From NCBI GenBank assembly GCA_017936375.1, contig JAGBFR010000035.1, positions 1-43,480 of the forward strand: 43,480 nt of DNA, read 5' to 3'. Shown piece by piece: positions 15,741 through 24,206 of this stretch; position 1 is the stretch's first letter, and each line of letters starts with the position of its first letter. The notes under the pieces are model-generated. The model ran no database searches. It was not told where the DNA came from and saw only the letters and a program-made list of their open reading frames with translations. The DNA comes from Clostridia bacterium (lineage in GTDB: Bacteria > Bacillota > Clostridia > Christensenellales > Aristaeellaceae). The translations under genes were made by a program, and so were the position numbers.

Positions 15741-16613
15741 ATGGCGATTGATTCCCTTGCCGGGCTGATGCAGGCCGGAGCGGAACGCGATCTTTTTGAT
15801 GTGATTCTTGAAAACGACTGCCGCGAGCGCGGCGCTTTGCGGGAGGATTCCCTCGCACGCATGCGCATGCTCTATGCGGCGATCCGGCGCGCCGGGCGGG
15901 GATACGATCCTGCGCTGCGCTCGGGCAGCGGCATGGTCGGCGGCGACGGCGCGAGGATGCGCGCGCACGCAGCCTCGGGAAAGACCATCTGCGGCGAGTA
16001 TATCGGCAGCGTGATCGCGCAGGCGCTGGAGATGGGCGAGAGCAACGCATGCATGAAGTGCATCGTCGCCGCGCCGACGGCGGGCAGCTGCGGCGTGCTC
16101 CCGGCGGTGCTGCTGCCCTATCAGCAGCGCGAGGGGCTTGACGACGAGACGATGGTCCGCGCGATGTATGTGTCCGGCATGATCGGCCAGATCATCGCCA
16201 GGAAGGCGTCCATCGCGGGCGCGTCCGGCGGCTGTCAGGCGGAGATCGGCTCCGCCAGCGCGATGGCGGCTGCGGCGCTGTGCTATCTGGCGGGCGGCAG
16301 CGCGGAGGCGGTCTGCCATGCCGCGGCGATCGCGGTCAAGAGCCTGCTCGGCCTCGTGTGCGACCCGATTGCGGGCCTTGTCGAGGTGCCGTGCGTCAAG
16401 CGCAATGCCGCGGGCGCGATGATCGCCATGTCCAGCGCGGATATGGCGCTTGCCGGCATCCGCTCGGCTGTGCCGCCGGACGAGGTCATCGCGGCGATGC
16501 GCGAGGTTGGCGACAAGATGGACGTCTCTCTCAAGGAGACGGGCGTCGGCGGCGTTGCGGGCACGCCCTTCGGGCAGAGCATCGCCAAAAAGATGAGCGG
16601 GAAAAGTGAATAA
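15741..16613 (+). CDS. sdaAA: L-serine dehydratase, iron-sulfur type, alpha subunit
   Basis: The 290-residue catalytic subunit that carries the [4Fe-4S] cluster. Conserved cysteine regions are visible: CMKCIVAAPTAGSCGVLP, GGCQAEIG and the GLVCDPIAGLVEVPCVKRNA block, together with the terminal VGGVAGTPFG. The start at 15741 has an AGGAGG site 8 bases upstream; the frame is open 31 codons further but only inside sdaAB. It ends the operon at a perfect palindromic terminator. Confidence 0.95.
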   Translation: MAIDSLAGLMQAGAERDLFDVILENDCRERGALREDSLARMRMLYAAIRRAGRGYDPALRSGSGMVGGDGARMRAHAASGKTICGEYIGSVIAQALEMGESNACMKCIVAAPTAGSCGVLPAVLLPYQQREGLDDETMVRAMYVSGMIGQIIARKASIAGASGGCQAEIGSASAMAAAALCYLAGGSAEAVCHAAAIAVKSLLGLVCDPIAGLVEVPCVKRNAAGAMIAMSSADMALAGIRSAVPPDEVIAAMREVGDKMDVSLKETGVGGVAGTPFGQSIAKKMSGKSE

Positions 16614-16614
16614 A

Positions 16615-16645
16615 TCAAAACCACCAGTTTAACTGGTGGTTTTGA
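16615..16645 (+). terminator. Terminator of sdaAB-sdaAA
   Basis: TCAAAACCACCAGTT and its complement form a perfect 15-base palindrome with T-rich ends; usable from both strands. Confidence 0.88.
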
Positions 16646-16649
16646 TTTT

Positions 16650-16839
16650 GCGGGATGCGCCTGCGGGCGGGAACCTCATCCGTCTGCCCTTCGGGCAGCC
16701 ACCTTCCCCTCTCAGGGGAAGGCTTTTGGGGTTACGGTTCTATCCAAGAAACTTGTGTTAGGAATAGTTGTTTGGTGAACCTTTGCCTTCCCCTGGGAGG
16801 GGAAGGTGCCGAGCATAGCGAGGCGGATGAGGTTCCCGC
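16650..16839. repeat. Intergenic element with ~55-65-base terminal inverted repeats
   Basis: The left arm (about 16667-16733) and right arm (about 16785-16839) are inverted copies ending in GCGGGAACCTCATCC and its complement. Each arm contains a CCTTCCCCT...AGGGGAAGG hairpin, and the left arm a GCCCTTCGGGC hairpin. The middle 50 bases are unrelated sequence. The outer left bases (16650-16666) also match the solo arm at 36157-36231. It is a MITE/REP-like element between sdaAA and the ABC-F gene. Confidence 0.8.
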
Positions 16840-16880
16840 GCCGCAGCACGATCGTTTCCCTGCAGGGGCGGGTGAGGTTC

Positions 16881-18419
16881 TTAATGCGTCATGAGGGCGT
16901 TTGTTATTTCCTTCAGCCCATCCTTCCCAAGCTCCACCGCCCTCGTGCAGACCTCGCGCGCAAAGCGCTCGTCGTGCGAGACGGCGATGATGCAGCCGGG
17001 ATATTCCGCAAAGAGCGCGCGGATCACCGGGCCGGAGAGGGGCGAGATGTTGCGCGTGGGCTCGTCGAGCAGCAGCACGTTGGCGCTTGCATTGGCCATC
17101 ATCAGGAACATGAGCTTCGCCTTCTGCCCGCCGGAGAGGCCGCGGCAGGGGTGCTCCATCTCCTCGGGGGTGAATTTCATGGAGCCCAGCGCGATGCGGC
17201 TGCGCGTGGTCTCATCCTTGTCCCATGTGACGGCGAGCATCTCCACGGGCGTCTTGTCCATGTCCAGCATGTCGCATGGGTCCTGCGGCATATAGAAGAC
17301 GCGCAGGTCGGCGCGGTCCCGGATCTCTTCATGGATCGCGCGAAGGAGGGTCGATTTGCCCGCGCCGTTGCGCCCGGCGAGGAGCAGCCTGTCCCGCCCG
17401 CGAACGACGAGCCTCAGATCCCGCGCGAGCACGCGCCCGGGGACGGTGAGCTCCGGCAGGGTCATGTCCAGCACCACCTTGCCCGGGGGCAGGGGCTCGC
17501 AGTCGAGCTTGGCGAAGATGGCCTCCTCGCTCTCGGGCATGTCGGTCATGTCCTCCGCCTCGCGCTCAAAGCGCCGGCCCATGCTCGTCACGGCGGCCAT
17601 CTTTTTCTTGAGCAGCCTGCCGCCGTGCGGGTCCTGCCGGGAGATGGTGTTCTGCTGGTGCTCGACCTTCTGGCGGATCTGGTCGTAGCGGCGCATCTTC
17701 TTGTCGAATTCCTCCCGCTCCTTGCGGGCGACCTGCTCCTGATGCGCCATGGACGAGGCGCGGGTCGAGACGAATTCCTCATAGCGCATCCGCCATACCG
17801 TCGCGCGCGGCACCTGCCTGCGCCGCAGCCGCTCGATGTGGATGATGACGTTCGCTGCCGCGTCAAGGAGCTCCTCGTCGTGGGAGACAAAGACCGTGGG
17901 GATGCGGCAGGAGGCGATGAAGCCGCGCAGCCAGCGCACGGTCGAAAGGTCCAGGTCGTTGCTCGGCTCGTCGAGCAGCAGCAGCGAGGGCTTCTCCATC
18001 AGGATGCGCGTAAGCTGGAGCTTGACGCGCTCCCCGCCGGAGAAGCTGCTCATCGTCTGCTCGCTGTAGAAGACGTCCTGCGGAAGGGCCGCCTGCCGGG
18101 CGAGGTCGATGAGCTCCCGCGGCGTCTGGTCAAAGAAGGCGGGGCTGGCGCTGAAGAATTCATATGCGCTCATTTCGCGTTCATCGGCGGGCAGCTCCTG
18201 CGGCAGATAGCCGCGCGCGCCTGTGACGCTGATCGTTCCCTCATAGGAAACGTAGGGCGCGTCCAGCCCGGCGAGCAGGCGCAGGATGGTGGATTTGCCG
18301 TTGCCCTCCTCGCCGATGAGCGCGGCGCGCTCGCCCTCGCGCAGGGAGAAGGACAGGTCCGTGACCAGCGGGGTCAGATCCTTGTTGTGGTGGATGGAAA
18401 GGTGCTGAATCTGAAGCAT
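16881..18419 (-). CDS. ABC-F family ATPase, antibiotic-resistance (ribosome protection) type
   Basis: A 512-residue cytoplasmic protein with two ABC ATPase domains and no membrane segments, as in ABC-F factors that bind the ribosomal E site and dislodge drugs. Domain 1 (about residues 1-215): Walker A GEEGNGKST, signature FSGGERVKLQL, Walker B LLLLDEPSNDLD. A long charged linker follows (about 225-290; RKEREEFDKKMRRYD...LLKKKMAAV), the part that reaches the peptidyl transferase centre in resistance members. Domain 2: AGRNGAGKST, LSGGQKAKLMF, and LLDEPTRNISPLSG in place of the usual NHLD. An attenuator-like leader supports a drug-responsive role; which drug class is not known. Confidence 0.88.
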   Translation of the reverse strand: MLQIQHLSIHHNKDLTPLVTDLSFSLREGERAALIGEEGNGKSTILRLLAGLDAPYVSYEGTISVTGARGYLPQELPADEREMSAYEFFSASPAFFDQTPRELIDLARQAALPQDVFYSEQTMSSFSGGERVKLQLTRILMEKPSLLLLDEPSNDLDLSTVRWLRGFIASCRIPTVFVSHDEELLDAAANVIIHIERLRRRQVPRATVWRMRYEEFVSTRASSMAHQEQVARKEREEFDKKMRRYDQIRQKVEHQQNTISRQDPHGGRLLKKKMAAVTSMGRRFEREAEDMTDMPESEEAIFAKLDCEPLPPGKVVLDMTLPELTVPGRVLARDLRLVVRGRDRLLLAGRNGAGKSTLLRAIHEEIRDRADLRVFYMPQDPCDMLDMDKTPVEMLAVTWDKDETTRSRIALGSMKFTPEEMEHPCRGLSGGQKAKLMFLMMANASANVLLLDEPTRNISPLSGPVIRALFAEYPGCIIAVSHDERFAREVCTRAVELGKDGLKEITNALMTH

Positions 18420-18436
18420 GCGTTCATATCCTCATC

Positions 18437-18534
18437 AAAACCGGCATGCTGCCGGCGGCATCACCGACCAAGTACCGCAAATCTCTTTCCTTTGCGAACG
18501 AGGCCGATGCTTTTCAGATTTACATAACAAAAAA
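18437..18534. repeat. Structured repeat copy A (~98 bases), in the ABC-F leader
   Basis: It shares an almost identical end (ACCGGCATGCTGCCGGCGGC and following ATCACCGAC) with copy B at 22626-22727, and the same overall plan: an internal AAATC/GATTT pair and a terminal A-run that on the minus strand is the T-tract of the preceding terminator. The middle part has diverged. Confidence 0.75.
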
Positions 18535-18561
18535 CCGCCCGCAGCGCTGGGCTGCAGGCGG
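18529..18561 (-). terminator. Leader (attenuator) terminator upstream of the ABC-F gene
   Basis: On the minus strand CCGCCTGCAGC pairs with GCTGCGGGCGG (one T-G pair) over a CCAGC loop and is followed by TTTTTTG. It lies between the promoter and the coding region, about 110 bases before the start codon. A leader segment upstream (18620-18628 on the plus strand) is complementary to its 5' arm, giving a candidate antiterminator. Confidence 0.8.
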
Positions 18562-18662
18562 ACGTCACGCGCAAATAAGCCCGGACAGGGCTGGAGGCGG
18601 CGCAAGGGATTCCGTTTTTCTGCAGCACAAAAACACGCGGCTTTGTGTCCATAAAAACAGAA

Positions 18663-18674
18663 TTACCTGCGCAT
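18663..18674 (-). CDS. Three-codon leader ORF (Met-Arg-Arg-stop)
   Basis: The minus-strand leader has a good AAGAGGTGA ribosome binding site (18679-18687) just before ATG CGC AGG TAA. It is the first ATG after the expected transcript start. Short upstream ORFs that sense drug-stalled ribosomes are known for ABC-F and erm resistance genes, and Arg-x-Arg-type motifs are known macrolide stalling signals; the application here is inference. Confidence 0.5.
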   Translation of the reverse strand: MRR

Positions 18675-18702
18675 CGTGTCACCTCTTGATCATTCTGCCT
18701 GT

Positions 18703-18732
18703 ATGATAGCATGGCCGCGGGCGGCGCGTCAA
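18703..18732 (-). promoter_or_regulatory. Promoter of the ABC-F gene
   Basis: On the minus strand TTGACG (18727-18732), 18-base spacer, TATCAT (18703-18708). The transcript starts near 18696, leaving a leader of roughly 275 bases. Confidence 0.75.
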
Positions 18733-18829
18733 GGATTTCATGACGCGCGGATCCTTCAGAATCAAGGAGGGGACGACTGACCGACGGCGAAAATGAACCG
18801 AATTCACAGAACGTTCACATTCCTATGTA
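18733..18829. other. Spacer between divergent ABC-F and ABC exporter promoters
   Basis: About 100 bases with no ORF of note. An AAGGAGGGG motif at 18763-18772 is not followed by a usable start. Any shared regulator would bind here, but no clear dyad stands out. Confidence 0.4.
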
Positions 18830-18858
18830 TTGACACCGTCCCCGGGGGCATTTATCAT
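18830..18858 (+). promoter_or_regulatory. Promoter of the ABC exporter pair
   Basis: Perfect TTGACA (18830-18835), 17-base spacer, TATCAT (18853-18858). The short leader leaves no room for attenuation. Confidence 0.88.
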
Positions 18859-18898
18859 TATTTTGAATGCAGATAAAGAGATGCAGAAAAGGGGGCAT

Positions 18899-20710
18899 AT
18901 GATGAAGAAGGGGATCCTCGGCGCGCTGGGGCGCCTTGGCGGGCAGGTTGGGCCGTATAAGAAGAACGCCCTGCTCTCGCCCATGTTCACGACGCTCTGC
19001 GTCATTTTGGAAATTTATATCCCGTACCTCACCGCGTCCATCATCGACGACGGCATCGCGGTGGGCGATATGGCGCATGTGGTCAGGACCGGCGTTCTGA
19101 TGATGGTGATGGCGGCGCTCGCCGCGTTTTTTGGCGTGCAGGCCGGCACGCACTCCTCCCGCGCGTCCACGGGCTTTGCCTGCAACCTGCGCGAGACGAT
19201 GTTCGGCCGGATTCAGGCGTACTCTTTTTCCAACATCGATAAGTTCTCCACCGCCGGCCTCGTCACGCGCCTGACGACGGACGTGACCAACGTGCAGAAC
19301 GCCTTCCAGATGGTGATGATGCTCTGCACCCGCGCGCCGATGACGCTGATTGTCGCGCTGGTGATGGCCTTCTCCATCAGCGCGCGCCTGTCTATGATCT
19401 TCCTGGGGGTCATGGTGGTGCTGATCGTGCTGCTGGCGGTGCTCATCCCGATGGCGATGAAGTACTTCAAGCAGATGTTCAAGAAGTACGACGTGATCAA
19501 CGCCGTCATCAAGGAGAATATCGGCTCTATCCGCGTGGTCAAGAGCTTTGTGCGCGAGGCGCATGAAAACGAGAAGTTTGAGCGCGCGGCTGGCGACGTG
19601 TATGACAACTCCGTCGCGGCGGAGAAGATCATGTCCCTGCATAACCCGATCATGATGACCTGCGTGCGCACCTGCACGCTGCTGATCTCCTGGTTCGGCG
19701 CGCAGATGATCGTGCGCGGCACGGGCCTGACCACGGGCGAACTGACGAGCCTGCTCTCCTACGTGATGAGCGTGCTCTTCAGCCTGATGATGCTCTCGAT
19801 GGCCTTTGTCATGATCACCCAGTCTGCCGCGGCGGTGGAGCGCATCGACGAGGTGCTCTGCGAGGAGATCGACATCGTCTCCCCGGAGAATGCCGTCAAG
19901 ACCGTCCGGGACGGCTCCATTGAATTTGACAACGTGGCCTTCTCCTATCAGGGGAAGGGCGGCAAGCGCGTCCTGCAGGATGTGACGCTGAAGATCCATT
20001 CCGGCGAGACCGTCGGCATCCTCGGCGGCACGGGCAGCGCGAAGTCCACCCTCGTCTCGCTCATCTCCCGCCTGTACGATGCGACGGAGGGCAGCGTGAA
20101 GGTCGGCGGCGAGGACGTGCGCCGCTATGATATTGAAGCCCTGCGCAGTGAGGTCGCCGTCGTCCTGCAGAAGAATGTGCTCTTCTCCGGCACGGTGCTG
20201 GAGAATCTGCGCTGGGGCAATGAAGACGCGACCGAGGAGCAGTGCCGCGAGGCCTGCCGCCTCGCCTGCGCGGATGACTTTGTCTCCGCTATGCCCGAGG
20301 GCTACAACACCCGCATCGAGCGCGGCGGCACGAATGTATCCGGCGGGCAGAAGCAGCGCCTGTGCATTGCCCGCGCGCTGCTGAGCAGCCCGAAGGTGCT
20401 CATCCTCGACGATTCCACCTCCGCCGTCGATACCGCGACGGACGCGAAGATCCGCGCCGCGATGCGCACATACATCCCCGAGACGACCAAGATCATCATC
20501 GCCCAGCGCATCGCCTCCATCGAGGACGCCGACCGCGTGATCGTCATGGACGAGGGGCGCGTGGTCGCCTTCGATACCCCGGCGCAGCTCATGGAGACCT
20601 GCCCGATCTATCAGGAGGTCGCCCTCAGTCAGGCCGGCAGCGGCTCGGGCGACTTTGACGAGGACGCGAAGAAGGACGCGGGCAGCGTGAAGGGAGGCGA
20701 GCGCGCATGA
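18899..20710 (+). CDS. ABC exporter half-transporter 1 (degenerate-site subunit)
   Basis: About 603 residues: an N-terminal six-helix ABC exporter domain (about residues 1-310) fused to an ATPase domain. It has Walker A GGTGSAKST, in which Ala replaces the usual Gly before Lys; the signature VSGGQKQRL; and Walker B ending LILDDSTSAVD, with Asp in place of the catalytic Glu. That substitution marks the non-catalytic half of heterodimeric exporters such as the TM287/288 and BmrCD types. The start at 18899 (or 18902) follows AAAAGGGGG; the frame is open to 18830 but only through the promoter. It overlaps the next gene by 4 bases. Drug or lipid export is likely; the substrate is unknown. Confidence 0.92.
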   Translation: MMKKGILGALGRLGGQVGPYKKNALLSPMFTTLCVILEIYIPYLTASIIDDGIAVGDMAHVVRTGVLMMVMAALAAFFGVQAGTHSSRASTGFACNLRETMFGRIQAYSFSNIDKFSTAGLVTRLTTDVTNVQNAFQMVMMLCTRAPMTLIVALVMAFSISARLSMIFLGVMVVLIVLLAVLIPMAMKYFKQMFKKYDVINAVIKENIGSIRVVKSFVREAHENEKFERAAGDVYDNSVAAEKIMSLHNPIMMTCVRTCTLLISWFGAQMIVRGTGLTTGELTSLLSYVMSVLFSLMMLSMAFVMITQSAAAVERIDEVLCEEIDIVSPENAVKTVRDGSIEFDNVAFSYQGKGGKRVLQDVTLKIHSGETVGILGGTGSAKSTLVSLISRLYDATEGSVKVGGEDVRRYDIEALRSEVAVVLQKNVLFSGTVLENLRWGNEDATEEQCREACRLACADDFVSAMPEGYNTRIERGGTNVSGGQKQRLCIARALLSSPKVLILDDSTSAVDTATDAKIRAAMRTYIPETTKIIIAQRIASIEDADRVIVMDEGRVVAFDTPAQLMETCPIYQEVALSQAGSGSGDFDEDAKKDAGSVKGGERA

Positions 20711-22620
20711 TGAGAGGACCCGGCGGCCCCAACGCCCGCATGAAGAACGCGGGCAGGCCCGGCGCAAAGAACCCGATGAAGACCTTCCGGCGCATCCTCA
20801 GCGAGATTATGACGCGCTACAAGTGGCATTACCTGCTCGTCTTCGTCTGCATCTTTGTCAATACGATCACCAATATTCAGGGCCAGCTCTTCTCCCAGAC
20901 GCTCATCGACGACCATATCCTGCCGATGATGGGCGTGGAGAACCCGGACTTCGGCCCGCTCGGGCGGGCGATTCTGGGCATTACGCTTGTATATCTCGTG
21001 GGTACGTTCGCCGCGTGGCTGCAGAATTACCTGATGATCTTCGTCACCCAGGGCACGCTGCGCGACCTGCGGCTCAAGGTGTTCAAAAAGATGGAGCGCC
21101 TGCCTATCAAGTACTTTGACACCCACGCGCACGGCGACGTCATGAGCGTCTACACCAACGACATCGACACCATGCGCCAGATGATCTCCCAGTCGCTGAT
21201 CCAGCTGGTGACGAGCGTGGTGACGATCGTGAGCGTCCTCATTTCCATGATTGCGCTCAACGTCCCGCTGACGCTCATCACGCTGGTCATGGTCGCGCTG
21301 ATGCTGCGCATCTCCATGGGCAGGATGATGAAGTCCGGCGCGTACTTCGTCAAGCAGCAGAAGGATCTCGGCGCGGTCAACGGCTATATCGAGGAGATGA
21401 TGGACGGCCAGAAGGTCGTCAAGGTCTTCTGCCATGAGGATGAGACGCTGGAGGCCTTCCACACGCTCAATGAAAACCTGCGCGACAGCGCCTACAACGC
21501 CAACCGCATCGCCCATACCGTCATGCCGGTCAACGCCGCGATGGGCAATATCAGCTATGTGCTCTGCGCGGTGGCGGGCGGCATGCTCGCGGCCAACGGC
21601 TACCTCGGCCTGACCATCGGCACGCTGGTCTCCTTCCTCTCGCTCAACCGCAGCTTCTCCCAGCCGATCAACAACGTCTCCCAGCAGGCCAATTCCATCG
21701 TCATGGCGCTGGCCGGCGCGGAGCGCGTCTTTGCCCTGCTCGACGAGGAGCCGGAGGCGGACGAGGGCTATGTGACGCTGGTCAATGCCAAGCGCAGCCC
21801 CGACGGCACGCTGACGGAGTGCGCGGAGCGCACCGGCCTGTGGGCATGGAAGCACCCGCACAAGTCGACCGGCGTGACCGAATACGTGGAGCTCAGGGGC
21901 GATATCGTCATGGACGGCGTGGACTTTGGCTACACGGATGAAAAGATGGTCCTGCACGACATCAAACTCTACGCCACCCCGGGGCAGAAGATCGCCTTCG
22001 TCGGCTCCACCGGCGCGGGCAAGACGACCATCACCAACCTCATCAACCGCTTCTACGACATTCAGGACGGCAAGATCCGCTACGACGGCATCAACATCAC
22101 CAAGATCCGCAAGGACGATCTGAGGCGGTCGCTGGGCGTCGTCCTGCAGGAGACGAATCTCTTCACCGGCACGGTCATGGAGAATATCCGCTACGGCAGG
22201 CTCGACGCGACGGACGAGGAGTGCATCGCCGCGGCAAAGCTGGCCAATGCGCACAGCTTCATCGAGAAGCTTCCCGAGGGCTATGACACCATGCTCTCCG
22301 GCAACGGCGGCAACCTCTCTCAGGGCCAGCGCCAGCTGCTCTCCATCGCGCGCGCAGCCGTCGCTGACCCGCCGGTGCTCATCCTCGACGAGGCGACCTC
22401 CTCCATCGATACCCGCACGGAGGGTCTCGTGCAGGCGGGTATGGACAGCCTGATGCACGGGCGCACGACGTTCGTCATCGCGCACAGGCTCTCGACCGTC
22501 CGCAATTCCGACTGCATCATGGTCCTTGAAAAGGGCCGCATCATCGAGCGCGGCACGCACGACGAACTCATCGAGCAGAAGGGCAAGTACTACCAGCTCT
22601 ACACGGGCGACTTTGCGTAA
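20707..22620 (+). CDS. ABC exporter half-transporter 2 (catalytic-site subunit)
   Basis: 637 residues with a basic N-terminal extension of about 30 residues, six transmembrane helices, and an ATPase domain with canonical Walker A GSTGAGKTT, signature LSQGQRQLLSIARA and Walker B with catalytic Glu (LILDEATSSID). Between the membrane and ATPase domains is an insertion of about 40 residues (around residues 350-390) also seen in the larger subunit of BmrCD-type exporters. The ATGA overlap with the first subunit implies equal synthesis. Together they form one heterodimeric export pump. Confidence 0.92.
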   Translation: MMRGPGGPNARMKNAGRPGAKNPMKTFRRILSEIMTRYKWHYLLVFVCIFVNTITNIQGQLFSQTLIDDHILPMMGVENPDFGPLGRAILGITLVYLVGTFAAWLQNYLMIFVTQGTLRDLRLKVFKKMERLPIKYFDTHAHGDVMSVYTNDIDTMRQMISQSLIQLVTSVVTIVSVLISMIALNVPLTLITLVMVALMLRISMGRMMKSGAYFVKQQKDLGAVNGYIEEMMDGQKVVKVFCHEDETLEAFHTLNENLRDSAYNANRIAHTVMPVNAAMGNISYVLCAVAGGMLAANGYLGLTIGTLVSFLSLNRSFSQPINNVSQQANSIVMALAGAERVFALLDEEPEADEGYVTLVNAKRSPDGTLTECAERTGLWAWKHPHKSTGVTEYVELRGDIVMDGVDFGYTDEKMVLHDIKLYATPGQKIAFVGSTGAGKTTITNLINRFYDIQDGKIRYDGINITKIRKDDLRRSLGVVLQETNLFTGTVMENIRYGRLDATDEECIAAAKLANAHSFIEKLPEGYDTMLSGNGGNLSQGQRQLLSIARAAVADPPVLILDEATSSIDTRTEGLVQAGMDSLMHGRTTFVIAHRLSTVRNSDCIMVLEKGRIIERGTHDELIEQKGKYYQLYTGDFA

Positions 22621-22625
22621 AAACC

Positions 22626-22727
22626 AAACCGGCATGCTGCCGGCGGCATCACCGACAAAGCACCATAAATCATGCCGCTCTGCGGCCGAGTCCGCCATTC
22701 TGCGGGATGATTTACGCAGCAAAAAAA
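22626..22727. repeat. Structured repeat copy B (~102 bases)
   Basis: The partner of copy A (18437-18534), same orientation. The first ~30 bases are identical, followed by a hairpin TAAATCAT...ATGATTTA and a terminal A-run that is the minus-strand T-tract of the terminator at 22731-22755. The two copies lie on either side of the exporter pair. Confidence 0.75.
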
Positions 22728-22760
22728 TAAGCTCCCCCGGCTTTGCCGGGGGAGCATTTT
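22721..22760 (-). terminator. Terminator of the M20 peptidase operon
   Basis: GCTCCCCCGGC pairs with GCCGGGGGAGC over a 3-base loop; the minus-strand side has TTATTTTTTT, the plus-strand side ATTTT, so it can work both ways. Confidence 0.9.
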
Positions 22761-22765
22761 GTCTG

Positions 22766-24202
22766 TTACAGCATCTTCAGCAGCCTCACGTAGAACTGCA
22801 CCGTCGTCACCAGCGTCTTGACGGGCACGCGCTCGTCGTTGCCGTGGATCATCGCGCGCTCCTCCTTGGACAGGCGCATCGCCGAGAAGCGGTAGACCTT
22901 GTCGCTGATCGCGCAGTAGTGGCGGGAGTCGCTGCAGGCCATCATCAGATAGGGCGTGACGATCGCCTCCGTCCACGTCTGGCGGATGGCGAGGGCGAGC
23001 TTGTCATAGCTCTCGCAGTCCGTTCGGGAGACGATGGAGGGCGCCATGCCGCTGATGCGCTCGACCTCGATCGCCTTGTTGCCGGCGGCCCTGCGGATGT
23101 GGGCCTGCGCGGAGTCGAGCGTCTCCCCGGGCAGCAGGCGCATGTTCAGGCCGAAGCTCGCCTTCGGGGGCATGACGTTGTAGGCCGGGCTGCCCTCAAA
23201 GCGCGTGGGCGCGACGGTCGTGCGCAGCAGCGCGTTGAGCTCGCCGCCGCTCAGGCGGCAGTAGAGGCTGAGCACGGGCTTGAAGAGCCAGAGATTGGCA
23301 AAGATCATCCTGTAGAGGAAGGTCGAATGCCGCCCCAGCGTGTCGAGCATCTGTGCGACGGGCGGGGTGACGCGGCTGGCAAAGGGACGCCTCTCGATAG
23401 AGACCAGCGCGCGCGCCAGCTGGCCGAGCACCGTTTTGGGCGGGGGCGTGGAGGCATGGCCGCCGCTCGAGGTCATGGACAGGCGCAGGTTGAGGCTGCC
23501 CTTTTCCGCGATGCCGATGACGGCGCACTCGCGCGTGACGCCGGGGAAGACGCGGCTGACCACCGCGCCGCCCTCGTCCAGCACGATCTCGGGCGTGACG
23601 CCGCGGCTGCGCAGCGTCTCCACAATCTGCGGGCAGGACTGCCCGTCGACCTCCTCCTCGCCGGAGAAGGAGAGGTAGAGGTCGTTTTCCGGCGTGTAGC
23701 CGTCGGCGAGCAGCGACTCCAGCGCCTCAAAGACGCCCAGCAGCGTGCCCTTGGTGTCCAGCGTGCCGCGGCCCCAGATGACCCCGTCCTCGAGGACGCC
23801 CTCAAAGGCTGGGCGGCTCCAGTCCTCCTCGTTCGCGGGGACGACGTCGTAATGCGCCATCAGCACGGAGGGCTTTTCCTGCGAGCGGCCTTTCATGTGA
23901 TAGAGCAGGCCGGTTCTGCCGATGTGCTCGAGGGTAAAGGCCTTATGGACCAGCGGATATCGCGCGGCGAGCAGCGCCTGAAATTTTTCAAACTCGGCGA
24001 AGTCGACCTTCGTTTCGTTCCGGTCGGAGACCGTGCGGCAGCGGATCATCTCCTGCATGCTTTCCGTGATGCGCGCCTCGTCCACGAGGACGGGGACGGG
24101 CTCTGCGGGCGTCTCCTGCGGGGGGATAAAGGCGTTTGTCCGGCGCACGACGACGGCGATGAGCGCGGCCAGCGCGAGCAGGATCAGGATGGCGAGGAGC
24201 AT
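22766..24202 (-). CDS. Membrane-anchored M20 peptidase, CPS1/PM20D1-like
   Basis: A 478-residue zinc hydrolase. One N-terminal transmembrane segment (about residues 2-20) anchors it, probably with the catalytic part outside. Metal-site motifs: LMAHYDVVPANEEDW, GVIWGRGTLDTKG, SFSGEEEVDGQSC, DEGG and a C-terminal HGNDERVPV histidine. It has the longer M20 layout of carboxypeptidase S and PM20D1, which cleave peptides or N-acyl amino acids. It is the last gene of a four-gene operon with three membrane proteins and starts 4 bases after the previous stop. Release of amino acids for a linked transporter is a plausible inference. Confidence 0.87.
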   Translation of the reverse strand: MLLAILILLALAALIAVVVRRTNAFIPPQETPAEPVPVLVDEARITESMQEMIRCRTVSDRNETKVDFAEFEKFQALLAARYPLVHKAFTLEHIGRTGLLYHMKGRSQEKPSVLMAHYDVVPANEEDWSRPAFEGVLEDGVIWGRGTLDTKGTLLGVFEALESLLADGYTPENDLYLSFSGEEEVDGQSCPQIVETLRSRGVTPEIVLDEGGAVVSRVFPGVTRECAVIGIAEKGSLNLRLSMTSSGGHASTPPPKTVLGQLARALVSIERRPFASRVTPPVAQMLDTLGRHSTFLYRMIFANLWLFKPVLSLYCRLSGGELNALLRTTVAPTRFEGSPAYNVMPPKASFGLNMRLLPGETLDSAQAHIRRAAGNKAIEVERISGMAPSIVSRTDCESYDKLALAIRQTWTEAIVTPYLMMACSDSRHYCAISDKVYRFSAMRLSKEERAMIHGNDERVPVKTLVTTVQFYVRLLKML

Positions 24203-24206
24203 GATC

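Noticed and set aside
18461-18712. 83-residue ORF in the ABC-F leader (minus strand)
   Set aside because: It has no suitable ribosome binding site, runs through the leader terminator, and has no recognisable protein pattern.
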